42,989 nucleotides of DNA from Candidatus Woesearchaeota archaeon (GTDB taxonomy: Archaea > Nanobdellota > Nanobdellia > Woesearchaeales > JAGVZT01). This document shows, piece by piece, positions 1 through 6,610 of the stretch. The stretch is from contig JAGVZT010000066.1 of the NCBI GenBank assembly GCA_018302335.1, positions 1 to 42,989 on the forward strand, given 5' to 3'. Position numbers and translations under genes: made by a program. The notes beneath the pieces are model-generated. The model did not search any database. It had not been told where the DNA came from and saw nothing but the letters and a program-made list of their open reading frames with translations. The first letter of the stretch is position 1; each line of letters begins with the position of its first letter.

Positions 1-1194
1 ACTATGGACAATCTTCCGCAGTGCGACCGTGCTCGGCAGCCTGTTGTTCTGCTCGTAATGGGCGTAGCTCGGCCTCGGGAGCCCCATCTGGGACTGGGTC
101 AGACCCAACTCGGTCCGAATCCTCTTGAGAAGGTAGTTCACCCCGGGAACGAGGTCTATATTCGTATTGTGGTTGGAATGCTGCAGCAGCGCAAGCCGCA
201 GGCTCTTCCTCTGCGACACGAAGCCAATCTGACTCGTGTACTGCTGCACGAAGCTTCCGCTGATGATTAGGTCATAGGAAGTCACCATCCGCTTTGCGGT
301 GGTGTTGGTCGCGCACTTCCTCTTGGTCTTCAGGAGGGAGACGATACCGAAGCGCAGCAGGGCGAGGTGCAGCGTCTCCGCAAGTTCCCTGCTGATGGTT
401 GAGAATTCCACCTGCCGTTTCCGCACGTTGACGTGCCCGTCGCACTCGAAGAGACCGCGGACGAAGGCGGCCAGCACGGCATCCGGAGACTTCAGGATGA
501 GCGACGGGACGCTCTTTCTTGCCGAGCCGCCCATCAGCTCAGGGAAGCGAGCGGCGAGGTAATCAACCATGGGCCTTGCGGTGAGGTAGGCCTCCTGCGC
601 GCTCTTTTCGGAATGCGATGCTCTTCGCGTAGTGAGCGCGCCGAAGAGGAGGAGCATGAGCTGCTGGAAACTGGCCAGGACATCCTCGTCGTTGTTGGTG
701 AGACTCACCCATCCGGAAGTTTTTGAATACGCGACATAGCCGTCCCCCGCAAGGTAGCCGAGGAGGAGCGCGAGCTTCTCATCCACCACGGTGGGATACC
801 GGTGTTTCCTGCTGTTGTTCGCGAGTCTCGGCCTGAATGCCGGCAGCACCTGCGGCTCACCCCGCACCGGGATGCGCCTCGGCGTCGCTATCCTGTCGCC
901 TCTGCCCAGTTCCCTGGCTCCGACAGCGGCGACATAGCCGTCCACCGAGATGAAGAGAGGATGGTCCTCCGTGACAAGCAGCCTCTTCCCCGTCCTGGTC
1001 CTGATGCGCAGGAGAGTCTCCGCCTCGCGTTTCCAGACGCGCTGGCTATGCTGGATGCCCATCGCGCCGGTGAAGGAAAGCGAGGGGAGAGAGAGGTCGG
1101 CGGATTGCTGCTCCGCTCCAGAACCATCCGCGATGGAGCGGATGGGAACTATCTCTCCGCTGGAGAGCATCACTTTGCTGTCGCCATGCAGGCA
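1..1194 (-). mobile_element. MCM intein with LAGLIDADG homing endonuclease (3' part outside window)
   Basis: Protein-splicing element inserted in frame directly after the Walker A lysine of MCM. It begins CLHGDSKVML (intein block A) with the nucleophilic Cys at codon 1194-1192. Block B is visible as LLVTEDHPLF with the T-x-x-H signature. The two LAGLIDADG helices are near intein residues 140-155 (LGYLAGDGYV) and 241-256 (FVRGLFECDGHVN), each with its acidic residue. Near the window edge, about intein residues 355-398, the sequence looks like a helix-turn-helix (RTELGLTQSQMGLP), as found in some archaeal inteins. At least 398 residues are in the window. The C-terminal His-Asn splice block is not, so splicing competence cannot be checked. 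The P-loop of archaeal MCM is a known intein insertion point. Confidence 0.93.
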
Positions 1195-2190
1195 CTTCCC
1201 AGCGCCCGGATCTCCGACGAGGAGCATGTGGATGTCGCCGCGGCTCATCACGCCGTCGCCGCGCTCCTTGTGCACCCCGCCGAAAAGCTGGAGGATGAGA
1301 GCCTCCTTCACCTTGTCGTGCCCGTAGATGCTCGGCGCGATGCTCGCAATGAGCCGGTCGTACACCTGGGGGTCCTGCGCGAGGTCGCGTATCTTCGCCT
1401 CCTCCTCATCGGTGATGGTGATCTGGGTGTAGTCCTCCTCCAGCGGGGTGAAGTTGTTCGCCTCGAAGAACAGCTCGAAGCGCGTGCTCTTGATGCCTCC
1501 GGGAAGCATGTGCGGGTAGTCCTTGAGCACCCCGACTACGATGATCTTGCTTCCGGGATTCGTGCGGCGGTCGCTCAGGGGAGAGACAAGGTCGTCCTTC
1601 AGGATGATGTCCATGCGCTTCGGCTGCTCCCCGCCCTCGAGGTCCTCTGGCGCCTCCTCGAGCACAATCTTCTGCGCGTCCACCAGCTCCTTGCTCACGA
1701 GCTTGAAGTGCCCCTTGCGTCCGCAGCTGCATCGCATGGGCTCGCGGAAGACGGTCTCCAGCTGGAGAATCGCCGTGATGCTTCCGCAGCTCGGGCACTC
1801 GAAGCGCGTCGAAGTGACTTCCGGACGGACGTCCGTCTTCCGTCGGACGAGGCCGCGTATCATCATGAGCTTCTTCAGGTGCTTGCTCCGGATGTCGCGT
1901 ATCATCATCTCCACGCCCTTGCCAGTGCCCTCCGGCAGCTCGATGATGCGCACGCGGAAGCGCTTCACCCTGCGGGCGAGCTCCATCTGGGAGATGGCCA
2001 GCTCGGCCGCCTTGATGGTCTCCTCGGGATTGTCCAGCAGCTCCTGCGCGAGAGCAGGGTCGAACTCCGCGAGCTGGGAGAAGGAAAGAGCGAGGAACTC
2101 CTTGCCCTCGGCGACGCGCTTCAGTAGCTCTTCTTTGTAGTGCGTGTCGAGGAACTCCGACATCGCCTTGATAGTCTCGCCGGCCTCCAT
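1..2190 (-). CDS. mcm: MCM replicative helicase, 5' part, interrupted by an intein (runs off the window)
   Basis: Replicative DNA helicase of the MCM family, which forms the ring that unwinds DNA at archaeal forks. The N-terminal extein is residues 1-332: an N-terminal domain, a zinc-binding site with Cys132, Cys135, Cys154 and Cys156, then the start of the AAA+ domain ending in the Walker A sequence GDPGAGK. There the frame passes without a stop into an intein starting at Cys333, which is still open at the window edge, so the rest of the helicase lies outside. I chose the ATG at 2190 rather than the in-frame ATG at 2163 because a TATA box (2213-2223) is centred 28 bp upstream, fitting a leaderless start. 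The family call is firm; completeness cannot be judged. Confidence 0.95.
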   Translation of the reverse strand, partial: MEAGETIKAMSEFLDTHYKEELLKRVAEGKEFLALSFSQLAEFDPALAQELLDNPEETIKAAELAISQMELARRVKRFRVRIIELPEGTGKGVEMMIRDIRSKHLKKLMMIRGLVRRKTDVRPEVTSTRFECPSCGSITAILQLETVFREPMRCSCGRKGHFKLVSKELVDAQKIVLEEAPEDLEGGEQPKRMDIILKDDLVSPLSDRRTNPGSKIIVVGVLKDYPHMLPGGIKSTRFELFFEANNFTPLEEDYTQITITDEEEAKIRDLAQDPQVYDRLIASIAPSIYGHDKVKEALILQLFGGVHKERGDGVMSRGDIHMLLVGDPGAGKCLHGDSKVMLSSGEIVPIRSIADGSGAEQQSADLSLPSLSFTGAMGIQHSQRVWKREAETLLRIRTRTGKRLLVTEDHPLFISVDGYVAAVGARELGRGDRIATPRRIPVRGEPQVLPAFRPRLANNSRKHRYPTVVDEKLALLLGYLAGDGYVAYSKTSGWVSLTNNDEDVLASFQQLMLLLFGALTTRRASHSEKSAQEAYLTARPMVDYLAARFPELMGGSARKSVPSLILKSPDAVLAAFVRGLFECDGHVNVRKRQVEFSTISRELAETLHLALLRFGIVSLLKTKRKCATNTTAKRMVTSYDLIISGSFVQQYTSQIGFVSQRKSLRLALLQHSNHNTNIDLVPGVNYLLKRIRTELGLTQSQMGLPRPSYAHYEQNNRLPSTVALRKIVHS

Positions 2191-2212
2191 CCGGAGGCGC
2201 GAGCGGCAGCAG

Positions 2213-2223
2213 CCTTTTTATGG
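2213..2223 (-). promoter_or_regulatory. TATA box of mcm
   Basis: CCATAAAAAGG on the minus strand, centred 28 bp upstream of the ATG at 2190. This spacing predicts a leaderless mRNA and supports the longer start. Confidence 0.65.
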
Positions 2224-2299
2224 CTTGCTGTGCTCAGGAGAGATAACTTGCGGAACAGCTCGGAAATTGTCTCTCAACCCGGCCGGAACGAAGGATTGC

Positions 2300-2920
2300 C
2301 TACTTCATGACCTTCTTCAGGTTGACGATGAGCATGTCCAGGGCCCGGTGCACCTCTTCCTCGCTCTTGGTCCCGGTGCACACGACCTTGCCGTTGCTGA
2401 ACAGGAGGAAGGTCGCCTTGGCCTCAAGCAGCTTGTACACCAGGCCGGGGAACTGCTCCGGCTCGTACTCGGTGTTGCGGAGCTTCATGGCCAGGGTGTT
2501 GAGGTTGAGGTCCATCCCCACGCTGCCGGACGCGACGATGTTCTGAATCTTGATGATCGGCTTGATCTTGACCTTGATGTTGATTTTCTCCAGGGCCTTG
2601 ATGATCTGGCCGATGCTCTCCTCCACTTTCTCCATGGACCTCGCGCCGGTGCATACCACCTTGCCCGAGCTGAAGATGAGAGCGCTTGTCTTGGGTTCCT
2701 TGATGCGGATGACCAGCCCGGGGAACTGCTCGGGGTTGTACTCGGTGTTCGGCAGGGTCGCCGCCATCTTCTCGAGCGGGATGTCCTCCTCGAGGGCGGT
2801 GGAGACCACGATATTGACAACGGTTATCTCGACCGCTCTCTGCTGAGCCTTCTGCACTGGCTGGGCCTTCTGCACTGCCGCGGTCTTCTGCACTTTCTTT
2901 CCCCCTTTGCGAGTAGCCAT
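2300..2920 (-). CDS. tbp: TATA-binding protein (TBP)
   Basis: General transcription factor that binds the TATA box and recruits TFB and RNA polymerase. The two direct repeats of the saddle fold are plain: each has a PNTEYNPEQFPGLV-like segment followed by a SSGKVVCTGARS-like segment (second copy NTEYEPEQFPGLV and SNGKVVCTGTKS). A basic, Ala/Gln-rich tail of about 30 residues with repeated VQKAQ units precedes the core. Archaeal TBPs are usually about 180-200 residues, so the 206-residue length is explained by this tail. The ATG at 2920 is 26 bp from the centre of a TATA box at 2941-2950. TBP therefore probably controls itself through a strong box, though that is inference. Confidence 0.97.
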   Translation of the reverse strand: MATRKGGKKVQKTAAVQKAQPVQKAQQRAVEITVVNIVVSTALEEDIPLEKMAATLPNTEYNPEQFPGLVIRIKEPKTSALIFSSGKVVCTGARSMEKVEESIGQIIKALEKINIKVKIKPIIKIQNIVASGSVGMDLNLNTLAMKLRNTEYEPEQFPGLVYKLLEAKATFLLFSNGKVVCTGTKSEEEVHRALDMLIVNLKKVMK

Positions 2921-2930
2921 GGGGGTAGGA

Positions 2931-2950
2931 ATTTAAAAAGATTTAAAAAT
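2931..2950 (-). promoter_or_regulatory. Tandem TATA boxes upstream of tbp
   Basis: Two near-identical AT-rich decamers (2931-2940 and 2941-2950) read ATTTTTAAAT and CTTTTTAAAT on the minus strand. The distal one is centred about 26 bp from the tbp ATG and is the likely functional box. The proximal one is too close for a leaderless start and may affect TBP binding. Confidence 0.6.
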
Positions 2951-3032
2951 GCTATGGAAATTGCTCCTTCCGCCAAGAAGGGGCAAATCGTGCGTCTCAG
3001 GGTCCCATCCGGCAGGCATTTATAAACAAAAA

Positions 3033-3878
3033 ATGGCACATCTCATCATCCGCGTGGGAGAGCTGTTCCTCAAGGGAAGGAACAGGCCGGTCTTCGTCCG
3101 GAAACTGATGGAGAACATCGCGCTCGCGGTGCCCGGAGCGAAGCCCCGGCGCATGGGGCAGTTCCTGCTCCTCACGATACAGGACGAGGTGCTTGATGAC
3201 ATCCTGAGCCGGCTCGCCAGGGTGTTCGGGATAAGCTCCCTGAGCGTCGCGCGCCTGGTCCCGGCGGAGCTGGAGGCCATATGCGCGATGACTGTGCGAC
3301 TCGCTTCCGAGCACCGCGCCTCAAGCTTCCGCATCACCGCGAAGCGGCAGGACAAGAGGTTCCCCCTTTCCTCCCCTGAACTTGAGCGCGCGGTCGGCGA
3401 TGCGGTGCGGGAGGCGACCGGCATGGTGGTCAACCTTGCGAATCCAGGCATCGAGCTCTCCGTCGATATCCTGGAGCACGGTTCTCCGGAAGGCGCCGCG
3501 CTCTACGCAGGAAGGATTCCGGGCGCAGGCGGGCTTCCCTCGGGCATCGAGGGCGTCGCTGCCCTGGTTCCCAGCGGGTCAGATGACCGTGATTTTCTCG
3601 CGGGATGGCTCGCGTTGAAGAGGGGCTGCGAGCTGGTCGTCTGCGCCGAGAAAAAGCCTTTGTGGTTCAAAAGACTCAAGGACTGGGCCCCTGGCCTGCG
3701 GCTTTCGGGGGATTTCACGGCGCTGCTCGCGGAGCATCGGGCAAAGGCCCTCGTGCTCGGGGCGTCGGCAGAAGACTATCCTGACATGGCCAGGGACATC
3801 CCCGTGCTCTGTCCCCTGGTGGGGCTATCCGACGAGGAAGTCCGCGCATGGGTGAGGTCACTTGCAGGTGAGCATTGA
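3033..3878 (+). CDS. ThiI-like THUMP protein with degenerate PP-loop
   Basis: Relative of the tRNA 4-thiouridine synthase ThiI, 281 residues. Residues 1-75 match the N-terminal ferredoxin-like domain (GELFLKGRNR at 9-18). The THUMP RNA-binding domain follows to about 165, ending in GRIPGAGGLPSGIEG as in genuine ThiI. In ThiI the next segment is the ATP-binding PP-loop SGGxDSP; here it reads SGSDDRDFLAG (residues 181-191), so the key residues are changed. The adenylating domain is also short. The call rests on the first 170 residues; adenylation activity is doubtful. ATG 3033 is chosen because the family's first strand starts there, although a TATA-like sequence at 3018-3027 is oddly close. 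The stop overlaps the downstream ubiquitin-like gene. Confidence 0.8.
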   Translation: MAHLIIRVGELFLKGRNRPVFVRKLMENIALAVPGAKPRRMGQFLLLTIQDEVLDDILSRLARVFGISSLSVARLVPAELEAICAMTVRLASEHRASSFRITAKRQDKRFPLSSPELERAVGDAVREATGMVVNLANPGIELSVDILEHGSPEGAALYAGRIPGAGGLPSGIEGVAALVPSGSDDRDFLAGWLALKRGCELVVCAEKKPLWFKRLKDWAPGLRLSGDFTALLAEHRAKALVLGASAEDYPDMARDIPVLCPLVGLSDEEVRAWVRSLAGEH

Positions 3879-4056
3879 ACGTTCAGGTGCGCAGCGGGCT
3901 CTGCGTTTCAGCGGCACCGTCGCCGGGCTGCTGGACAAGCTGGGGCTCTCTCCGGAGGAAGTCCTCGTCACCAGGGATGGGGCGGTGCTCACCGAGGCGG
4001 ATCGCGTCTCGGCGAAGGACCGCATCAGGATTCTTTCGGTGATTTCTGGGGGATAG
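3862..4056 (+). CDS. Ubiquitin-like sulfur carrier (MoaD/ThiS/SAMP family)
   Basis: A 64-residue beta-grasp protein ending in Gly-Gly (VISGG), the hallmark of proteins activated at the C-terminus as thiocarboxylates or conjugated to lysines. The pattern LLDKLGLSPEEVLVTRDGAVL ... DRIRIL is typical of the ThiS/SAMP2 group that delivers sulfur to tRNA thiolases. There is no ATG. The start is TTG at 3862 or GTG at 3868, both inside the 3' end of the ThiI-like gene, so the two are translationally coupled. Its 3' end overlaps the convergent rnp3 gene by 32 bp. The neighbouring NcsA-type thiolase (4713-5666) is the natural partner; this pairing is inference. Confidence 0.82.
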   Translation: MQVSIERSGAQRALRFSGTVAGLLDKLGLSPEEVLVTRDGAVLTEADRVSAKDRIRILSVISGG

Positions 4057-4690
4057 GCCGCGCGCTGATGCCCTGGCCGTGCAGCACCCCCTCGTGCGCA
4101 TCGAGCACGCGCTGTGCCCGCTCTCTGGTCGCGGCCATCGCTGCCGCTGCCTGCTCCGTCGTCGCTCCCATCACGGCGAGGAGGGAGCGCATCTCCTGCG
4201 GGGAGCGCATCTGGTAGGGATGCCGCGCGAGGCTCGCGATGGTCACCGCGCAGCGATTCTCGCAGATCCGGAGATTCTGGCTATGCCTGCCGAGCAGCCT
4301 CGCTCGGAGATAGGGGCCTGCCTCCAGCATGGGCCGGAGCGCGATGCCGGTAAGCACGTCCTTCTCCTTCGCGGCGGCGCAGCGCACCTGGTTCATCCCC
4401 GAATGCCGCGCGTGGAGCCCGTCCTGCCGGGTGGCGAGCTCCATCCCGAAGATGGCATCGACGCCATTCTGGAGAGCCATGTCCGGCTCTGCAGTCATTG
4501 CGACCGAGAAGACGAGAGGGTCCTTCCGCGCACCATCGGAAATCCGGCCCGGGACGAGGACGAGACCTTCCGCTGCAGGCAATTCGGCGCGCTTCGGATA
4601 GAGCATCACCAGGCCGCCGATGGAGAGGCGCTTCGCCATGGCGATGAGCGCCTGCTCGTTGCCCTGCGGCTCCACTATGTCGAAGAACAT
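4025..4690 (-). CDS. rnp3: RNase P protein component 3 (Rpp30)
   Basis: Protein subunit of archaeal RNase P, which removes tRNA 5' leaders; it has a TIM-barrel-like PHP-type fold. Recognised by the C-terminal pattern: HSGMNQVRCAAAKEKDV, then a leucine-rich segment leading to RARLLGRHSQNLRICEN, then a basic strand and QMRSPQEMRSLLAVMGAT, which matches the family's dlRsP...La..lGm block. At 221 residues the length is normal. ATG 4690 is about 26 bp from the centre of a TATA box at 4711-4720. That box lies within 10 bp of the extended 3' end of the upstream ncsA-like gene. The 3' end overlaps the convergent ubiquitin-like gene. Confidence 0.88.
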   Translation of the reverse strand: MFFDIVEPQGNEQALIAMAKRLSIGGLVMLYPKRAELPAAEGLVLVPGRISDGARKDPLVFSVAMTAEPDMALQNGVDAIFGMELATRQDGLHARHSGMNQVRCAAAKEKDVLTGIALRPMLEAGPYLRARLLGRHSQNLRICENRCAVTIASLARHPYQMRSPQEMRSLLAVMGATTEQAAAAMAATRERAQRVLDAHEGVLHGQGISARPIPQKSPKES

Positions 4691-4710
4691 GATGGCAGGA
4701 ACCCACGGAG

Positions 4711-4720
4711 GCTTAAATAG
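4711..4720 (-). promoter_or_regulatory. TATA box of rnp3, overlapping the ncsA-like 3' end
   Basis: CTATTTAAGC on the minus strand, centred 25-26 bp upstream of the rnp3 ATG. It overlaps the stop region of the upstream gene (stop codon starts at 4715). Confidence 0.6.
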
Positions 4721-5666
4721 CCTTCGCGACGGGAGTTGTAGAAAGCATCATCGGCCGCGTTGCCGCGCGCTTTCCACGTTGTCTCGCAGGGATTGCGGAT
4801 ATTCCCCGCGTCGCGGCCGATTCTCCAGGGTTCTCGAGGGCCGCGACGGTGAGGCATGCCGCGCACCGGTCGCCCCTGCTCGGCTGGCCGCAGGAGCAGC
4901 GCCGCATCTCGCCGCCGGATGCCGCCGGCCATGCCATCTTGACCAGCTTGCGCTTAGTGCCCGGGGCGAGGCGCTCCATCTGGTTGAGCCAGCTGCGGAC
5001 CGTGGAGCGGTAGGCCTTCCCCGCATGCGGACACTCCTCGAAATCCGGCCGGAGTCCTTTCAGCAGGGCATACAGGGCGACTTCACGCTCGGAGCAGAGC
5101 CTGAGAGGCTTGATGCGCGGGACGAAACCCTCCCTCTTGCCACGCGGGAGCAGGGGACGATTCGCCTTCACCAGGTTCATCACCACGCTCTGCGCCTCGT
5201 CGTCCAGATTGTGACCTGTGGCGAGGTAGTCGCAGCCGTGGCTGGCCTCGTTGAGCAGCGAGCGCCGGAGCACTCCGCAGGAGCTGCACACGGAGCCGTT
5301 GGCGCGCGCCGCGTGGGTGAGAAGCGCGGAGAACTGCACTCCCCTCTGGGCAAAGCTCACCACGCGGAGAGGAACTCCCAGGGCTTCGCAGTGCGCTCTC
5401 AGGTGAGAAAGGGTCCGGTCCCGGTAGCCTGCGATGCCCTCGTGCACCGCGATGGCTTCAACGGAGACTCTTCCCCACTCGTGGAGCAAGTGGAGCGTGG
5501 TGAGCGAATCCTTGCCGCCGGAGCACGCGACCGCGACTCTCGCACCTGCGGGGATGCCGAAGGAATCCAGCGAGCGGAAGACTCTCCGCTCGAAGTCCTT
5601 GAAGAAATGCTTCTCGCATCGGGCAGGCAGGATCACTGCGCGGGAGCCGCAGCGACACTCAGCCAT
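4713..5666 (-). CDS. ncsA: NcsA/TtuA-type tRNA 2-thiolation ATPase, 3' end extended through a repeat
   Basis: PP-loop enzyme that adenylates U34 or U54 of tRNA and inserts sulfur from a ubiquitin-like carrier. Domains in order: an N-terminal zinc motif (CRCGSRA ... CEKHF), the PP-loop VACSGGKDS, a central CSSCGVLRR motif with catalytic-type cysteines, GHNLDDEAQ, and a C-terminal zinc motif (CSCGQPS ... CAAC). Family members normally end shortly after that last motif. Here about 37 further residues are encoded through the dispersed repeat at 4752-4819, so the native stop was probably displaced by the repeat. The ATG at 5666 lies inside the end of the upstream Cas4-like gene (8-bp overlap), so the two are one unit. 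NcsA versus TtuA is not resolvable by eye. Confidence 0.88.
   Translation of the reverse strand: MAECRCGSRAVILPARCEKHFFKDFERRVFRSLDSFGIPAGARVAVACSGGKDSLTTLHLLHEWGRVSVEAIAVHEGIAGYRDRTLSHLRAHCEALGVPLRVVSFAQRGVQFSALLTHAARANGSVCSSCGVLRRSLLNEASHGCDYLATGHNLDDEAQSVVMNLVKANRPLLPRGKREGFVPRIKPLRLCSEREVALYALLKGLRPDFEECPHAGKAYRSTVRSWLNQMERLAPGTKRKLVKMAWPAASGGEMRRCSCGQPSRGDRCAACLTVAALENPGESAATRGISAIPARQRGKRAATRPMMLSTTPVAKAI
4752..4819 (-). repeat. Dispersed palindromic repeat, copy C (inside the ncsA-like 3' end)
   Basis: A 68-bp copy in reverse orientation. The outer stem CGGCCGCG/CGCGGCCG has a G:C pair where copies A and B have A:T, a compensatory change. Core pieces GGGAATATCC and TGCGAGACAACG are kept. 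This copy has four extra bases after the TATCC core, and it is translated as part of the ncsA-like protein. Confidence 0.88.
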
Positions 5667-6156
5667 ACCCGAGCTCCCGCATTTTGTTGTCGTCGTAGCA
5701 CAGCGAGAAAAGTGAGCATGCCCTGCAGCGCTTCTCGTCGTCAATCCGCGGAGGGAGGGTCCGCTGCTGGAGGACCTGGAGCGCCCGGTCCCTGGTCTCG
5801 AGAACCTCGTAGCGCAGGAACGGGTTGAGGGTCACCCGGCGTTCGGCGCGCGCATAGCGGATGACCCCTTCCGGTTCCGTGCCGGGATGGAGCTCTTCCA
5901 ACAGGAGGAGGTAGGCGCCCATCTGCACCCTATGCTGGGGCCAGACTCCCTGTCGGGGGGCGCGGCCGGTCTTCTTCTGCACCGCAATGGCCGCGTCACC
6001 TTCCTTGCGCACCTCGTCCACCTTCCCGATCAGCCGGAGGCGCTCGGAGCGCAGCAGCACGCCCGGGGCCCGCGGTGGGCGTTCGGCGTGGTGCTCCTGA
6101 AGATAGAGCTTCCTGCTGCAGTACAGGAACTCCGCGAGACTGCTTACGCTCAGCAC
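5659..6156 (-). CDS. Cas4-like RecB-family Fe-S nuclease, stand-alone
   Basis: A 165-residue protein with Cas4 layout. The N-terminal motif LSVSSLAEFLYCSRKLYL carries Cys13. Three cysteines at 144, 147 and 153 complete a likely Fe-S cluster. Nuclease motif II is GKVDEV with Asp47, and motif III is HRVQMGAYLLLLEE. The usual E-x-K of the PD-(D/E)xK site reads Q60-K-K62, so the acidic residue is replaced by glutamine, which may weaken catalysis. There is no cas1, cas2 or CRISPR array in the window, so this is a solo Cas4-type protein. The start is GTG 6156, since the first motif lies immediately behind it. It overlaps the ncsA-like gene at its 3' end. Confidence 0.8.
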   Translation of the reverse strand: MLSVSSLAEFLYCSRKLYLQEHHAERPPRAPGVLLRSERLRLIGKVDEVRKEGDAAIAVQKKTGRAPRQGVWPQHRVQMGAYLLLLEELHPGTEPEGVIRYARAERRVTLNPFLRYEVLETRDRALQVLQQRTLPPRIDDEKRCRACSLFSLCYDDNKMRELGYG

Positions 6157-6196
6157 GCTCGGAGAAGGGAGAGGGACATAGAAAAAGCTTTACCCT

Positions 6197-6260
6197 CGGC
6201 CGCAGTGCGGAGAATATCCTGCCTGCGAGACAGTCCGGGACTTGCACGGCAATTCGGCCG
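6197..6260 (+). repeat. Dispersed palindromic repeat, copy A (reference orientation)
   Basis: A 64-bp element. It begins CGGCCGCAGTGCGGAGAATA and ends CGGCAATTCGGCCG, so its ends form an imperfect inverted repeat. Its first 36 bases are identical to those of copy B (9839-9902, opposite strand). It lies between the divergent Cas4-like gene and the gene at 6335. Confidence 0.93.
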
Positions 6261-6334
6261 GAAGCCTGGGGTTTTTCTCCGCAGACCGCAACGCTTAAGT
6301 AAGTGGCAGCCCGAAAGGGAACGGGGGTATCAGG

Positions 6335-6610
6335 ATGCTCGACGACAACATGGAAGACATGGTGCCGGCAATCCTTGAGGTTCTTGCGGATACGGACATC
6401 ACGGATATTCTCGGAGAGTTCGGCTTCATGCTCGACAATGACTACGAGGCAACCCACCTGTCACGTATCGGCCGCAGGCCGACAACGCTGTACCGCGTGT
6501 ACGCCCCACGGGACAGCAGACCCAGGCACGAGGCGGTCTACCGCCTCTGGCCGGACGGGGAAGTGCAGCTCATGGACAACCCGGAGGATGTCTCGGGCTT
6601 CGAGCTATGA
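6335..6610 (+). CDS. Small acidic protein of unknown function
   Basis: A 91-residue protein I do not recognise. The N-terminal half is acidic (MLDDNMEDMVP...). The C-terminal half contains LYRVYAPRD and EAVYRLWPDGEVQLMDNPEDV, likely beta strands of a small domain. A possible TATA element GCTTAAGTAAG (6293-6303) predicts a start near 6324, leaving a short leader with a GGGGG stretch before the ATG. Its stop overlaps the aminotransferase ATG by 4 bp, so it is cotranscribed and probably translationally coupled with that gene. No catalytic motif or membrane segment is seen. Confidence 0.75.
   Translation: MLDDNMEDMVPAILEVLADTDITDILGEFGFMLDNDYEATHLSRIGRRPTTLYRVYAPRDSRPRHEAVYRLWPDGEVQLMDNPEDVSGFEL

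Noticed and set aside
802-2127. Long plus-strand open frame of 441 codons
   Set aside because: It is the antisense shadow of mcm, whose motifs (zinc site, Walker A, intein blocks) are clear on the minus strand.
2249-2286. Possible further, very degenerate copy of the dispersed repeat between mcm and tbp
   Set aside because: It shares only a GAGACAA piece and a CCGGCCGG end; the rest does not align, so I did not list it.
3018-3027. TATA-like CATTTATAAA as the promoter of the ThiI-like gene
   Set aside because: It is only about 11 bp from the family-supported ATG at 3033, too close for the usual spacing; the true promoter is left undecided.
5659-6260. CRISPR array near the Cas4-like gene
   Set aside because: The nearby repeat is a single palindromic copy with relatives scattered over 33 kb; there are no regularly spaced repeats and no cas1 or cas2.
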